Assembly (NCBI RefSeq): GCF_021347895.1
Contig: NC_067113.1
Span: forward strand, 41,083,474 to 41,147,473
DNA: 64,000 bases
Direction of reading: 5' to 3'
Source of the DNA: Acanthochromis polyacanthus
Lineage: Eukaryota > Chordata > Actinopteri > Pomacentridae
Shown here one piece after another: positions 1 to 63,944 of this stretch. Both the position numbers and the translations under genes were made by a program. Positions within the stretch are counted from its first letter, which is position 1; each line of letters begins with the position of its first letter. The notes under the pieces are model-generated. The model had not been told where the DNA came from, made no database searches, and saw only the letters and a program-made list of their open reading frames with translations.

Positions 1-165
1 AATGGTGCTGAAAGGCTAATTGGTGATGAGAAAACCCATGTGCAATTATGCTAGCACATGAATAAAAGTGTGAGTTTTCATGGAAAACGTGACCCCAAAC
101 ATAATTACATACCAAAATAATTCCACATTGAGGTAATTATAAGGGGCGTATCTTTTCAGTCTCAC

Positions 166-24640
<24,475 letters not shown>

Positions 24641-25140
24641 CCTCGACTGTGTCCTTCAGACCCAGATGGTGTATAAAAAAAATCTCTAAAACACCATATA
24701 TACCCACATTAATTGGTTAAAACTGCCTTCACCCCGCACACACGCCCTTTTTTTTAAATGACAAGCAAACGAGATGTTCGGGGAAGGAGAAAGAAAAAAA
24801 ACGGAACCGACTTTTCTCAAAAACTCTCGCGTTTCTTCACCCGCCTGAAAACGTCTTCGGGATTAAAATCCTTGTTGCATCTCAAGGGTGTAAAAAAGAA
24901 TAAAAAGCTATTTGGACAGCGGAACAATTCCTGGGTGATGTCTCTTCCACCAGTTCGCCTCCATTCGTTGCAGCGGCGACTGTTAGAACTGTAGGTGCAG
25001 CTCAGACTGACGGAGCTGCTACGTTCAGCTGGCAGCAAACACACCACCGCTACACTTCCGGTCCAGCTCTTCACAATAACACTGATAATGGAGCGACAAG
25101 CATACTCAGCGGAGCCGCTGTTGGGATCTTGACACAGCAG
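24641..25140 (-). promoter_or_regulatory. gnai1: Probable gnai1 5'UTR and promoter region
   Basis: Sequence directly upstream of the gnai1 start codon on the minus strand. No clear TATA or initiator can be singled out, so the position of transcription start is unknown. Bounded by repeat sequence from about 25350. Confidence 0.4.
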
Positions 25141-25349
25141 GCTTTCGATTTAACCCAATAATTGAACTGTTATCAAGTTATTTCAGAGCAAAGTGAATGT
25201 GCTGTCTATGTTCAGCTATGTTCCACAGGGCTGCTGCCATAGTCGACAATACTTTATCAATATTTCAACGTGTGTCATCGCTTGATTTTTCTTTACAAAA
25301 ATATTTTAACTCATTCTCACAAAAGCACAAAGCACCATCACAGCTAGAA

Positions 25350-25608
25350 GATCCCCGATTTCCATGCTGGCCTCGGCCTGAGATCTTTCTGTGTGGACTC
25401 CGGCTTCCTCTCACAGTCCAAAAGTATTCAAAAACAGGTGTGAATGGGAGTGGGATTGCTTGTCTCTATATGTAGCCCTGTGATAGACTGGTGACCTGTC
25501 TAGGGTGTCCCCCACCTTCACCCTAAGTCAGCTGGGATAGACTCCAGTATCCATGACCCTAATGAGGATCAAGCGATGTATAGATAATGGATGGTTGGAT
25601 GGATTCTA
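25350..25608 (+). repeat. L2-type retroposon 3' end
   Basis: Contains the familiar words ctccggcttcctctcacagt, gatagactggtgacctgtct, agggtgtcccccaccttcac, cagctgggatagactccag, and a (GGAT)n tail. This is the usual 3' end of fish L2-clade LINEs and derived SINEs. The tail points right. Confidence 0.8.
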
Positions 25609-25686
25609 CACTACTGGTCAAAAGTTTTGAGACAAGTTCTTATTTATTTAAAAGAGAAAGTGTCTCAAAACTTTTGACCAGTAGTG
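25609..25686. mobile_element. Minimal palindromic Tc1-type MITE
   Basis: CACTACTGGTCAAAAGTTTT at the left is mirrored by AAAACTTTTGACCAGTAGTG at the right, leaving an element of only 78 bp. TA precedes the left end; the right flank is CA. The inverted ends are the type seen on fish Tc1/mariner MITEs. Confidence 0.65.
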
Positions 25687-25829
25687 CATTCTTCTTTATC
25701 ACTACGTATATTTAAAAATTAAGAATATGGTGATCTCCTGCTTTTCTTATTCCCATTTTCGAAATAATTAACTCTTAGACATCAACTTTAGTACCTGTTT
25801 GCGTCACCAGGTGGGGTTCCTTATTGTTA

Positions 25830-26160
25830 GTCCGCCAAGGAATGCGATGGAGGTATATGATGACCGTTTGTCTGTCTGTGAATTTGTCTGTGTGTAACAT
25901 TACTCAAAAACAAAACAACGGATTTGGATGAAATTTTCAGAGAAGGTCAGAAATCACACAAGGACCACCTGATTAGATTCTGGCAATATTGCAGCTTATA
26001 GTCTGGATCTACGGATTTGTTAAGGATTTCCCATTGCAAGGTAGCGGCATGGCATCACTGTAACTATAACAAGTGAACACTACTTCAGCTGCCTGCTGAT
26101 GATCACATGATTGCAATCCTACTTTAAATGATACAATGACTGAGCAGCCTTGGCGGAGTA
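25830..26160. mobile_element. TIR element with CCGCCAAGG ends
   Basis: The left word AGTCCGCCAAGG and right word CCTTGGCGGAGT are inverted. The interior begins with a gtttgtctgtctgtgaattt stretch followed by ggatttggatgaaattttca, familiar as a dispersed animal repeat. Non-coding here. Confidence 0.5.
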
Positions 26161-27990
26161 CTGCACTCTCTGAGTGCTTTTCTTGTTAAATACTGTGGTG
26201 ACCAGAAGTGGAGGTCAGATCCATGTTGGCAATTAGAGAGCGTTTTGGCAGCTTAGTTTATGAAGGGGTATCATGACAAAGTCTTCTGTGATGCTTAATG
26301 AGATCTGGCCAGTGCACACGTTAGTTATCAAGCTCCAGGAAAGTAAGGTCATCACACTTCCTTTCTATGATTAACCCATGCTTCACATGATTATCACAGT
26401 AGGGCTGCCACAGTTAGCTGACATGCTGAAGATGTGTCAGTGTTTTAAATTGCTGCATTGTTTTTCAGTTTCAGTTTCTATAAGGCTTAAATTCATTCTT
26501 ACAAATGTTTTTCTTCCATATCACTGTCATTTAATCAGCAAGATGTCAGTCGTGTTTAACTCCCAATCAAGTCTATTTTGTTCCCAAACTGAGTTATTTT
26601 ATATTTAGTAGCTGCTGATACTGTTTTCCGAGATGATTTTCCGAGCATGTCATTTCCCTTCCTTTGTATCATCTCATCCACTGTCTGTTGTCTCAGTTTT
26701 CTGTCCAGAAACCGTATACACAAACATAACATATTAACTATGATGAGTTGTCACAGTTCTCAAACTGGACAACTTTCAGTCTATTATAACTACTTTTTTT
26801 TTAATCCATTTTCTCAGAGAGCATGATTAAATAAAGTATATTATTCTGGCGCTTTTATTTTGAAGGAAACGTCTACGCACCAGGACTCCTGCCAAATCTG
26901 CACATGCTCAGCTTTACACGCTGCTGTCAGATAAAAACTCATAATCTATGCATTATAAGCTGCATGATGTGAGTGTTACTTTGATCCACAATACACAAGA
27001 AATGCATTTCCCTCCTTATTTTCGATAATATGGTACTAAAGTTTGAATAAAACTCTAAGAGAGACAAGTGACGTATCACAGTGAAAACCACATACATAGT
27101 TAATGCTTCTCTGATCGCATTTCATCTACATTACATTACATCTGTTCAGGTTAAATTGTAACCGAGTAGCATGTATTTCTAGCATGTATTGTTCCCATGG
27201 GAACCACACCTGTAACCCGCCCCATCCCCTACCCAGTCAGCTGTACACAGCCATTGTTTGGGGTTTAAATAATTCAGCCTGTCAGACAAAGTCAAGTGTG
27301 AGTCTTCAAAGTCAACACTCCAGCTTAAGGAAGGCAGCGTTAACTTCAAAACTTTGCCGCAAAAAAAATCCACTGTGGTGTAAACACTGCCTCTCCGACT
27401 CTGTGCAATTTTCATTTCCAGTGTGGCTTTTTGGGAATACATGCAAATATTAAACGCTGACCTTTCCATTCTAATCCCACGCTGGCTGGAGGTTTCCCCT
27501 CTTTGTCATCTAGACCTTCTCCAGGTCTGAGATAACAAGAAACACAGAGTGTATCCCCACGGCAAAGAAGGTTATGTCCTTTTATCTAACCCAGAAAATA
27601 CCACAGACATGGAATGCATTCATATTCTTGGGAAAAGACAATGCTCCTTATGATAAAATATTCATGCTTATGTAAAACCCTGCTGCTTCCATTAGGAGTT
27701 ATAAAATCCTCTTCAAGGTTTGGCTTCCGGCTGCAGACAGAACAAGCATTCTCTGTATGTGTATAGAGAAAAATAGATTTTTTTTTCCAGAATTGTGATT
27801 TTTATTCAGTCAAATAAATCAGAAATGAGAACCAGTGGTGCATTGTCTTCTGTGTACATAGTGATCATTCCAGATTAAATTAAAAGCCACATTTTGGCTG
27901 TAGGTGAAGAGACACAGGAATCTTAAAACTACATGAAAACAACAGAACTTATTCAAACCACTTAGTATGCGTTTTGAACGAAGTTGGACA
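26161..27990. other. Intergenic, no feature recognised
   Basis: AT-rich sequence between gnai1 and cd36. No coding exon, TIR or retroposon tail recognised. Confidence 0.35.
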
Positions 27991-28009
27991 TCTCTCTCAA
28001 CATTTTTTG

Positions 28010-28152
28010 TGAATGTTCTTAAGACACATTTTTAACATTTCTTTTTTCCACCAAAAAACGTTCAAATATATCTCAAAAATGTTGAAAATGTGGACATCGG
28101 AAGTTTCACTGTGAAAATATATATTTTTCCCCACATTTTCAAACATGAGGGT
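28010..28152 (-). repeat. Truncated copy of the piggyBac-like MITE
   Basis: Reverse complement of part of the element at 6839: shares tcccccacattttcaaac-type and atttttcacagtgaaa-type words and ends at GAGGG next to TTAA (28150-28156). The other end is missing. Confidence 0.6.
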
Positions 28153-28938
28153 TAATTCGATGGACAAAGGTGATGAAAAACAAAACGATCTCGATGCAGT
28201 AATGCAGTTAGAGAATACATTCTCAGCACTTTTTTTCCCCCCCAAATATTGCTTGCTGCTTTGTTCCACTCCCCACAAGAGGGCACTGTCAGACTCCAAA
28301 ACGTAGCAAAAAAGCTGCATGATATGTCAACAAAGCCCGCAGGAAGGTGAGGGAAAGGCAGGCCAATGAACTATACTTTCCTCTAATGAAGGCCTGCTCA
28401 CCAGATCTGTCTTCAGTGACTTTCAGATACTATAAAAAACAAGCAGAAGCTATGTTTTGGGGAGGAAAATGCTTTTATTTTGTTGATGGATGAGTTTAAT
28501 TCCGAAAAACTCACACAGCAGCTGGCAAAGCATAAACTTAGTGTGTGTCCAGGTGATCTTGAAAGTGTATTTAGAAGATAAATACTGAAGTCAGCCAGGT
28601 CAGATTTATTTTTGCATGAGGAGACGTCTCTGTATGAACTATTGTGTGGAAGCAGGGCCTCTGTTTTCAGCCTGCAGTCGGAGATGAGGGAATGATGGTG
28701 CTGCCCTCTAGTGGTAAGAATAAGTAACTCCACAGAGATGGAAATAGTGTGTTTACAGACCACAGAATGTAAAGTCATGGGGGGGAAAAATGATTAAATC
28801 ACCCTTATTTTCTTCAATTTCTTGTTCATTTTAGTACGTGGTAACACTAAAGGTATATTACCTGAAGAATACAGTGAACACAACAAAAATGCAGCTGATT
28901 ATAACACTTTATGTCCTATTTGTTAGGTAGTGTCTACA

Positions 28939-29212
28939 GACCCGTACCCGTAACCTGTGGCCTACGGATACGGCACTTTCCATTTGCCGACAGATACGGA
29001 CCCGTATGCGAGTCTCGCGAGTCAAGAAGCTGCTAACCACTGCAAACTGTTGAAAGGTAAGCAAGGGTTAAGGTTAGGGTCCGTAGCTGTAGTACCGATG
29101 CTACGTGTCCGTACCTCTGGTGTCTACTGGGAGTCACATGACCAGATCTGGCGTATCTGATTGGCAAATGGAAAGTGCCGTATCCGTAGGCCACAGGCTA
29201 CAGGTACGGGTC
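28939..29212. mobile_element. MITE with 60-bp terminal inverted repeats
   Basis: The left arm 28939-28998 (GACCCGTACCCGTAACCTGT...TTTGCCGACAGATACG) is mirrored by 29152-29212 (CGTATCTGATTGGCAAATGG...CAGGTACGGGTC). The interior contains a shorter TCCGTAGC / GTGTCCGTACC motif set and no ORF of note. Superfamily not determined. Confidence 0.75.
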
Positions 29213-29381
29213 CGTACCTCTAGCAACAACCTATTTGTTATGCTTCAGCTTCATTATATTCCCAGGGTATATAAGAGGTCATTTCATGTCATAAGTAGCA
29301 CTACACATGCAAAGGCCTAGAGTGGTTTCCTGCTGATATTCAAGCCGTAGCACAACTCAAAAGTTATCAGCTCTCACTTAA

Positions 29382-29830
29382 TGTCTAAAATTAAAGAATC
29401 ATGTGAAGCCACAAAGGAAAGCATTTTGGCACTGCTGGAAATTGGCATGAGTGAGAGACAGGTAGCAAAAAAAAAATTGAAGATCTCCAAGACAGCCATT
29501 CGTTTTGCCAGGAAAAAAACAAATCAAAGTGTTTCATGTTTCTACCAAACTGCTAGCTGGTTGTGGCAGGAAACATCTTTCTGCCCCACGAGATGACCAT
29601 GCACTCGCCAGACCTCCAGGGACCTTAAAATGAGTTGACACTGTCCAGAAGTGTGACTTGTTGGTAAAGACAGTTGGAAAGCGACTTGTTGAAGCTGGTC
29701 TGAAGTCACACAAAGCAGGAAGAAGCCCTTCATCAAGGAAAGGCAGAGGAAAGCCCGGTTAATCTTTGCTGGGATCACATGGATTGGACTGTTGATGAAG
29801 GTTCTCCATGACGCAGCGCATAAATGGGAT
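29382..29830 (+). pseudogene. Tc1-like transposase relic (N-terminal half)
   Basis: Pieces in shifting frames read as a Tc1-type DNA-binding region: MSKIKESCEATKE, ALLEIGMSERQVAKK, then GCGRKHLSAPRDDHAL and later GKRLVEAGLKSHKAGR. Stops and frameshifts break it, and the catalytic part is missing beyond about 29830. No intact ends found. Confidence 0.7.
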
Positions 29831-29882
29831 CTGGCTTCCCCACATTTGGGGAAACATGGGGAAGCCAGATCACATTTATGCA
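29819..29882. repeat. Strong hairpin
   Basis: GCATAAATGGGATCTGGCTT with CCCCA faces TGGGGAAGCCAGATCACATT with TATGC across a loop of about 12 bases. Arms are about 25 bp with one or two mismatches. It sits at the broken end of the Tc1-like relic. Confidence 0.7.
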
Positions 29883-30439
29883 AAAAAAAAATGATCATAG
29901 TTTCATGGGTACAGCAAGAGAAACATGATTATTATACAAAGAATCGCTCATCAGAATACATCTTTACTGTCATCATCAGGTACCTGTATCTATCGGTGAT
30001 GGCTGGGTGGGGCTCATTTTTACCATGACTGTATATTAAATATGATTTCCAGCAGATCACAATAGAGCATCGCATGAATTCAAAGAGTTCACTGCACCAG
30101 AGATACACACAAATCACAATTGCACTATACAATTGTGATGGGGATGGGGGCTATTGCAAGGGCTGAATTGTGGAATAAATGAGTAAATGACCAGAGAAGC
30201 AAATATTGCAAAACTTGAGTAATGACCGGGTGGAGCACACTTAGAATTTGCCAAGGAGGACAAGACAGGGAGGTGCAATTATTAAGCTGTAATACAGAAT
30301 GATTAAAACTATTTAAAAATGCCCATGAATAAAAATAGTTTTATCCTAAAAGTCCATTAAAATACAATAAAAACAAGTGGGCCAAAAATGCACAATGTGA
30401 ATAAAACGCTTAAAACAAGCTAGAAATGGCACCGTCCTT

Positions 30440-31045
30440 GAGCAGGGGCTAAAGGGCAGTCGGGGATGCAGGCAGCCTTCCGATCCAGGTCGGTGGAGTC
30501 CCCTCGGTCACACGCACCAGGTCACACCAGAGGTGAAGGAAACCGCTGCCCCTATGTGTGTTAGCTCACGACGCCGCTTCACTCGTCTCAGAATTCCACC
30601 TGGCTGGCCGCTCCTCTGGCATGCTGGGAACCCTTACGTAGACACAACAACAAGCGGCAGTCTGCGTTCTCGTACAACGACAGTGTTAGCTTAGCTCATG
30701 TCCGCCAAGTGCTACTACTTTCTCTCTCGGTACTTACACGGCAGGCAGGGACTTCTCCCTGCCGCTGCGTGTGAATCACGTCGTAACACTTGCGGGCTCG
30801 CGGTCTCCGGTACGTGTGCCTTTCCTTCAGCCCCTTTAGGACAGTTGCGATGTGGCTTGGCGCTCTTTGCGCCCTTGGCGCCTGCCTGTCTGCTGCTCTT
30901 CCCTTGGTCTCGGCGTCTTTCTGCTGCTCCCGTTCAGTTGCTTTATTGTTCCTGGCTCCAACCACGCACAGCTGAGGGTGATTGCCCAGGACTCAGTGAT
31001 TGGGGAAAAACATGTGATTTGGGGTGGTCATGGCTACGGCAGGTA
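30440..31045 (+). promoter_or_regulatory. CpG-rich patch upstream of cd36; possible promoter or non-coding exon
   Basis: CpG dinucleotides are much denser here (cgacgccgcttcactcgtct, cgttctcgtacaacgacag, gcgggctcgcggtctccgg) than in the flanks. It ends near GGCTACGGCAG|GTAGGT (31041), a good splice-donor consensus on the cd36 strand. CD36 genes have upstream non-coding exons, so this could be one. It could equally be an old GC-rich element. Inference only. Confidence 0.25.
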
Positions 31046-37267
<6,222 letters not shown>

Positions 37268-37667
37268 ATGAACTGATTGATTGTTGTATGTGAGAGCACA
37301 GTGCATTCAAGCTGCTACGGGGCGTCAAACCTTTTGATATAGACTTGCACTTTTTTGTAATTTCAGTGTTATTTATAATGTAATACCTCCTTTGATACCA
37401 AGGGAGGAATACTGTGATTTTGTAAAAGCTGATAAGCTGGATTCCTTTGCCAAGTAATATCATTTAATTGCAAACACTGTAACATTGACTCAATCAGGGA
37501 TTTCTAGAGGGAGAGCAGGTGAAAACTCCTCTTAACTGTCATGTAATCCATTAAAGATCTCTGAGAAGAGAGAAATGGGTTCGTTCGACATCCTATGAAA
37601 GAAATGCACATGAATCTATTATTGCGCGAATGTTAATATCCTCTGCTGAACTAGTGTGTTCTACATG

Positions 37668-37673
37668 AATAAA
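37668..37673 (+). terminator. cd36: cd36 polyadenylation signal
   Basis: AATAAA 401 bases after the stop codon, followed by a T-rich stretch (gtgactttttcattgag). It is the first canonical signal downstream and predicts a 3'UTR of about 0.42 kb. Confidence 0.7.
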
Positions 37674-37699
37674 AGCTGAAAAAGTGACTTTTTCATTGA

Positions 37700-39920
37700 G
37701 TATTGGACTGTTTTTACACCTGGTTATCTAACCAGTCTACACCCGCCTCGGCTCACAATACAGGTCAGACTGTCCCCTTCGCTGGAACAAATCTCTGCAT
37801 TGTACGCACTTTCCTCTTTATCTTGAGAGGCCCATATATCATAAAGTGTAATAAAGTAGAGCTGGGGGATGATTATGCCGTGTTGTGAATGGTTCTGGAG
37901 TTTGTTTGGTGAGAAAGCAGTATTTCTGCTCAGCTGGAGAGCACTCTTAGGTTTTATGGGTTTTAAATGACCCTCGGCAGCCTCCTAAGGGTGTCTTTGG
38001 TTCTACCGTTGGACCTGAACCTTACATGTCACACATACAAGGGAGTATTTTACTGAGATTAAAACAGACTTGGTGCTCTGTCTGGGAACGTTTGATTGGT
38101 AACCTTTCGGTGCACCAGGTACCTGTGTCTTGACATTTGAAATTTAGGGTTCAAGTTTCAGGTTTCACTTATTGTTAAACCCCTCAAAGTATGCCTTTTT
38201 GCTTTCTTGATGAGAGTTAGATGAGAAGATTAATCCCGCTCTCATGTCTGCACTATAAATCTGAAGCTACATCTAGCAGCTTGGGAGCTAAATTTAGCAA
38301 ACAGAGTGAAAACAGGGAAGCAGCTGGTCTGGTTCTGAGCAAAGGAAAGAAATCAGGCACAAAACCCTCAGCGAAGCCACCATCTAGTGTTTGCGTTCAG
38401 AAATAACATTCAGTGTGTTAAACAGGTAGATTTAGTACCTTCTGACAGAACCATGCTACGCTGTGGATAAAAATGGCTGAAGCCTCTAGGATGTTACCTA
38501 TAGATTTCTTGAGAAGCGAGTTTGAAGCTCAGTATGGTGGTTCAGACCATCACCATCTGTTAATGAGTTTGCTAACTCCTGGCTAATCACAAAATGAGCA
38601 GAGGTGGAGAGCAAGTGGAACCAACTGTCCTATGGTGGCACCCACCTGCCACTTCAAGCAGTCATGTCCTTAATTATCCGTTATGTTACGGTTACGTTAA
38701 ATAAAAATCCACCTGGACTTTGTACCAGGTGGAACCACATCTATTTTGGCTGTAAAGTTGGGCATTTTAACAGGAGTCTATGGAGATGAACAACCTTTTG
38801 GAGCCAGCCTCAAGTGGCCATTTGAGGAACTGCAGTTTGGGGCTGCATCTCCAAGGCTGCAACCTTCGACCTAAAGGTATCGGTTCAATTTATCTCACTA
38901 TGATATCAAATTATCAAGTACAAAATGCACAACATACTTAAATTTAGAAAGAAAAAACTAAAACCAATGCTTTCCATATGCAAGCACACAGTTTATTGAC
39001 TCATACCTCTATGGCAAGTTTCTAAATTGGGGTCAAATAAGGATTGACAGATTATTTGAAGTTCAAAAATGTGCCCACACAAAATGCTGTGTTATGGATC
39101 ATAATCCAGGTTGGAGGAGGAGAAGCGGGAGGAAGGCAGGTTGCCCACTTTGACCATCTTGCATTGGCACCGACTTGTTAGAACACTATGAAGGGTTTTA
39201 AATAGCCGATGCTTGATTGTATGAGAGTGAGAGATGCAGTCAGGGGACACTCTGCTGTGATTATTGTGGTTAAGGTTTGTATATGTTGGGGTAGACAGCA
39301 GGCTTTGGTAGAAGAGATGGCGTTCTCTACAGAGGACTTCCTGTCCATATTCTTATATAAAAAAAAACAACAATCCTGTCAAACTTCCAAACTTAACAGT
39401 TGCAGCGACACTTTAATATTTGTATCTATCCAATTATCATCCACAAACGGCACTGGGGTTTAGACAGCTGCATTTTCTGACTGTATTTGAAGACGGTCTT
39501 CAAAATGGAACAGCCTTGTTACACCGCTATGATGTATTTGGTCTTGCAGCCTTCAAAGAAAGCAGTCAGTGATTTGAGACACAACTAATGTGGTAATAAT
39601 CTTCTCATCAAAGTCTTGGCATGAAAGGGAACAGCAACATTTCCTAAAATGCCAAACAATCCCTTTCAAGCAATGGAATAAGCCTGTTATCTTAAAGCGA
39701 GTAGACAGATGGAGGATGCATCGGCCAATACCACAAAAGTCCACTTTTTGAGATGTTTTACTAATAACACTTTTGCCTTAAAATAAACTGTATGATCTTT
39801 CTGCAAAACTGAGATTCATCTGAACATATTTATTCAGGCTATCATGGCATTAATAAATAGAAATACATATGTTTCATAACACGAAAATTACACTGAGTTG
39901 AAGTTGACATGATGCTGGTC
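37700..39920. other. cd36-sema3c intergenic region
   Basis: The two genes converge here. Apart from the repeat at 38630-38860, nothing is recognised. Confidence 0.4.
38630..38860 (+). repeat. Dispersed fish repeat, 3' part
   Basis: Words such as gcacccacctgccacttcaa, gtccttaattatccg, aacaggagtctatggagatg and cagcctcaagtggccatttg appear in the order of a very common fish interspersed repeat. The opposite end of what seems to be the same family lies at the right edge of the window (63945). Confidence 0.5.
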
Positions 39921-39927
39921 ACACAGT

Positions 39928-39933
39928 TTTATT
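39928..39933 (-). terminator. sema3c: Candidate sema3c polyadenylation signal
   Basis: TTTATT on the plus strand, AATAAA in the sense of sema3c, about 1.37 kb after its stop codon. Other TTTATT words exist nearby (for example near 38990), so the true 3' end is uncertain. Confidence 0.35.
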
Positions 39934-41298
39934 AAACGTGAAGCAGAGATCCGCACGAGGGAAGGTACACACTTAAAAGTCTTTTCTCAGAATGAAAATA
40001 ATACCGTATGTCTCCGCAATGTGCAGATACAGTCAAGAGTTAGTTGGTGAAATATGCTGAAATTAAATACACAATGAAAACACATTTTCACAAAACCCGG
40101 CGCAGCATTAAATTAAAAGAATGAAACAAATGAGAGGAAAATACTCTGTACACAAGCGACAAATAATCTCTATCTACATCAGCTACACTTGGAAAACAAA
40201 AATAGCCTATTCACAAATGTCAAATGGTCTACCTCACAGACGACCTCACGACTACTTCTAATGAAAGCATGTCCACGTTGCTGTAGAGAATGTGAATCCA
40301 TCAGCCTCATCATGTAAACCTCTAAGTTGTACACTAACTACAATGTGCGTATCTGCTAGCTTGGTTGCTAAAAATCGAACCCGAGCAAGGATTTAGATAC
40401 CTCTACGTTACTGATGAATTCTACAAACATGCTTCTGTGCCGAAAACTTGGGAAATGTGATATAGCTGGATTGCGGTGAGGCACATTTTCTGAGTAATAG
40501 CAATAAATATTGGGGAGAACTCGCATGGGACTTCATGTTTGACTAAATTTCCTCATTTCTATTTGGGAATCGGCTCTGCATTTACAATTTGGCCTCTGAA
40601 CTAATACATTTCTGGCTTTCATCGCTGTAATACAACACTTTTATTGGGTCTAATTGCCATCTATGTTTTGTCTAACCAGTGCTATTGTAAACAGTATGTT
40701 ATTACCCTCCATGTCCCCACAAAGCCCCTGTAGTTTTCCTGGAAGAGAGAAATTTTGGTTAGTTATAAAACATTCAAATGTGGCTAGAATCTGATAAAAT
40801 ACTATTGTAATACTTCTGGAGCGAGGGCACTCACTGTCAAACATGCATCTGTCTCCCTTTGTCCCTTTTCAGTCACATTCATTGAATATCATGATTTGAA
40901 ATTACGAATCTGTTGACAGCTAATATCCGACCGCTTCACTTTCCACCCCGATATTTAGAATATGACGATAAAGCTGCGTCCCAACGTGAGCACTGCCAGC
41001 TGAGACTGCGGTTAATAGTGGCGGTCGTAACGTTTGCCACCTCAGTTTGTGTTGTGACTGTGGCAGAGAATGAACGGCTCGTGGTTGTGTGTGTTGGTGT
41101 ACGTCACGGCCATCAAGTCACAGTACCTCATGCAAGAAAAAGAGAGAACTCCCCACACCCACCTCCTCGTTTTACTGTACATCCACAGTGCAGCTCTGCG
41201 GTTGAGATGAGAAAATGAGGCTCTGTAAACTGCTTTGTAGGGGTATAGGATTAGAGGAAGGCATGCGAGTCAGTTTCTGCAGCTGCCAGCTCCCCGTG
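39934..41298 (-). other. sema3c: Probable sema3c 3'UTR
   Basis: Follows the sema3c stop and reaches the candidate poly(A) signal at 39928. No ORF or repeat recognised in it. The extent is inferred. Confidence 0.4.
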
Positions 41299-62211
<20,913 letters not shown>

Positions 62212-62499
62212 CTGGAAGCGCACACGCAAACAAAAATCGAGGAAAATCCTTAAAATATCAAGAAAACACAACCATGACCAATTACAAAATATAGATAAAA
62301 CACAGCAGCATTTTAATCCACTAGTATTCATCACTGATATTTATAGAAAATGACCACAGATGCTTACAGAATTAACAACAAATTTACAGCCTGTTTGTGT
62401 GCGTCCTGTTTCTAATAGCCGCCTTGTGCTCCCCACAGCTGCTTCATGCTTTTTATCATTCCTTTACACGCACTCCATTATCTATCAGTTCCAGACGAT

Positions 62500-62935
62500 G
62501 CACTTCGGAGGATGCGAGGCAAGTTAAGGGGAGGATTAAGGGTATGTGGCCACCATCCAAGCTAGCTTGCTAAGCAGTGGGTGTTGACAGCTCTCAGACG
62601 GCCACAGACGATCCCGAACATGAGGATGGGGAGATGAAGCGCATATTTTATTGAGGCCAGACACTGGCTCCGATTGTCCTCCGATGCCCGGAGTGCCGCA
62701 TCGCTGCTTCCACAGTGTGGCCTTTGACCTCGACTGTACTTGGCGGACCACCGCAACCACCCTCTCGGCCCCTTTCGGTTATTCTACCCTTCTCTCTGGC
62801 TGCCTCCCGAGGATCTCTGACGACACTCGCTGGCCGGCGAAGCTGCTGCTGACGCGGCGATGCTCGGGTGTGAGAAAGCAGAGCCGAGGGCGAAATGCGT
62901 CACCTTTATCCGTGTGAAAAGCAACCCGACGCCCC
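62500..62935 (-). promoter_or_regulatory. CpG-rich island inside sema3c
   Basis: CpG-dense stretch (ctggccggcgaagctgct, gacgcggcgatgctcgggt, gagccgagggcgaaatgcg) upstream of the first sema3c exon in the window, within an intron of the full gene. It could be an internal promoter or a GC-rich element. No sema3c coding exon is in it. Confidence 0.3.
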
Positions 62936-63944
62936 TCGACCAATCAGACATCAAAGGAAAGGGGATGAGGGAGACACTAGGGTTTAGCCTGAGTTGAAGG
63001 AGATACTCACCTCTGAATTCTCATCACTTTTTGTGTTGCAAAATCTTTATTAGGACATGTGTATTTGCCCATTTTTCACATTTTGTGCAACGCTCTAGCT
63101 CTTCAGGATGTTCCCAGTGGCAGGCTGACATTTGGGGCTGGTTGTATCCTAGGATGTCATGGTGGGCTTGTAGAAAAAATAAATGGATTATTTGGGTGTT
63201 GTTTAGTCCAGAGGTTACAGAAGTGAATTAATAATCGGGATGTTTGAGGTCAGATACTGGCATCTCCTCCTTAGAGATGAATGTTTTTGTTGAATGAACA
63301 TTTAGGATACTAACTTGTTCCAATCCATACACGAGTTAAAGCAAGGAAAGCACTTCAGTGTGTGACTTTCCATAAGAACGGAGATCACGTTTGAGCCTTT
63401 TCTTGCTTTGCATGCTCCAAGAACAGCAGGAAACTTTGGAGGTGGACTTTAGTCTGGAGCCTCTGAAGTTAGAACCGGTGTGGATATACGTCTATTTTTG
63501 CTATTTTTTTCCCCTTAGCTGAAGAAAAAATAAAAAACTATTCATTAAGTTTTGATTGGGTGATGAAGGCTAAATCAAGCTCAGCTCTTAGCTACTGCCA
63601 AGATGGCTGACATTTAAGGACTGGCATCATAAGGAGGCATGTTGTCAACTTTTGTGGCATGTTATTAACAGAGCACTTAATAACACCGCATATTGAAAAG
63701 ACTGTCCAAGATAGTTTTTTCTCATTTCTTGAATATAAAAAAAAACAAAACAGACCGCACAGCTTTGGTTATGTCACATCCAATGAAAAAGCTGGACTGT
63801 AGAGCTTCTGGAATGTAGTTGCCATTGCTAACATTTAGCAAGTCTACATTCTCTTTGGGTGTTTTTTTCTTTATGTTAATGCATTTCCCAGAGAGACGTA
63901 AGGACAGAGGAATTGAACCTGTCAAATGAGAAATCTGTTGGTCC
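62936..63944. other. sema3c: sema3c intron, no feature recognised
   Basis: No upstream sema3c exon, repeat or ORF of note recognised. Confidence 0.35.

Noticed and set aside
1..165. Possible gnai1 exon 8
   Set aside because: No frame here encodes the expected SNTYEEAAAYIQ start; the exon must be further left.
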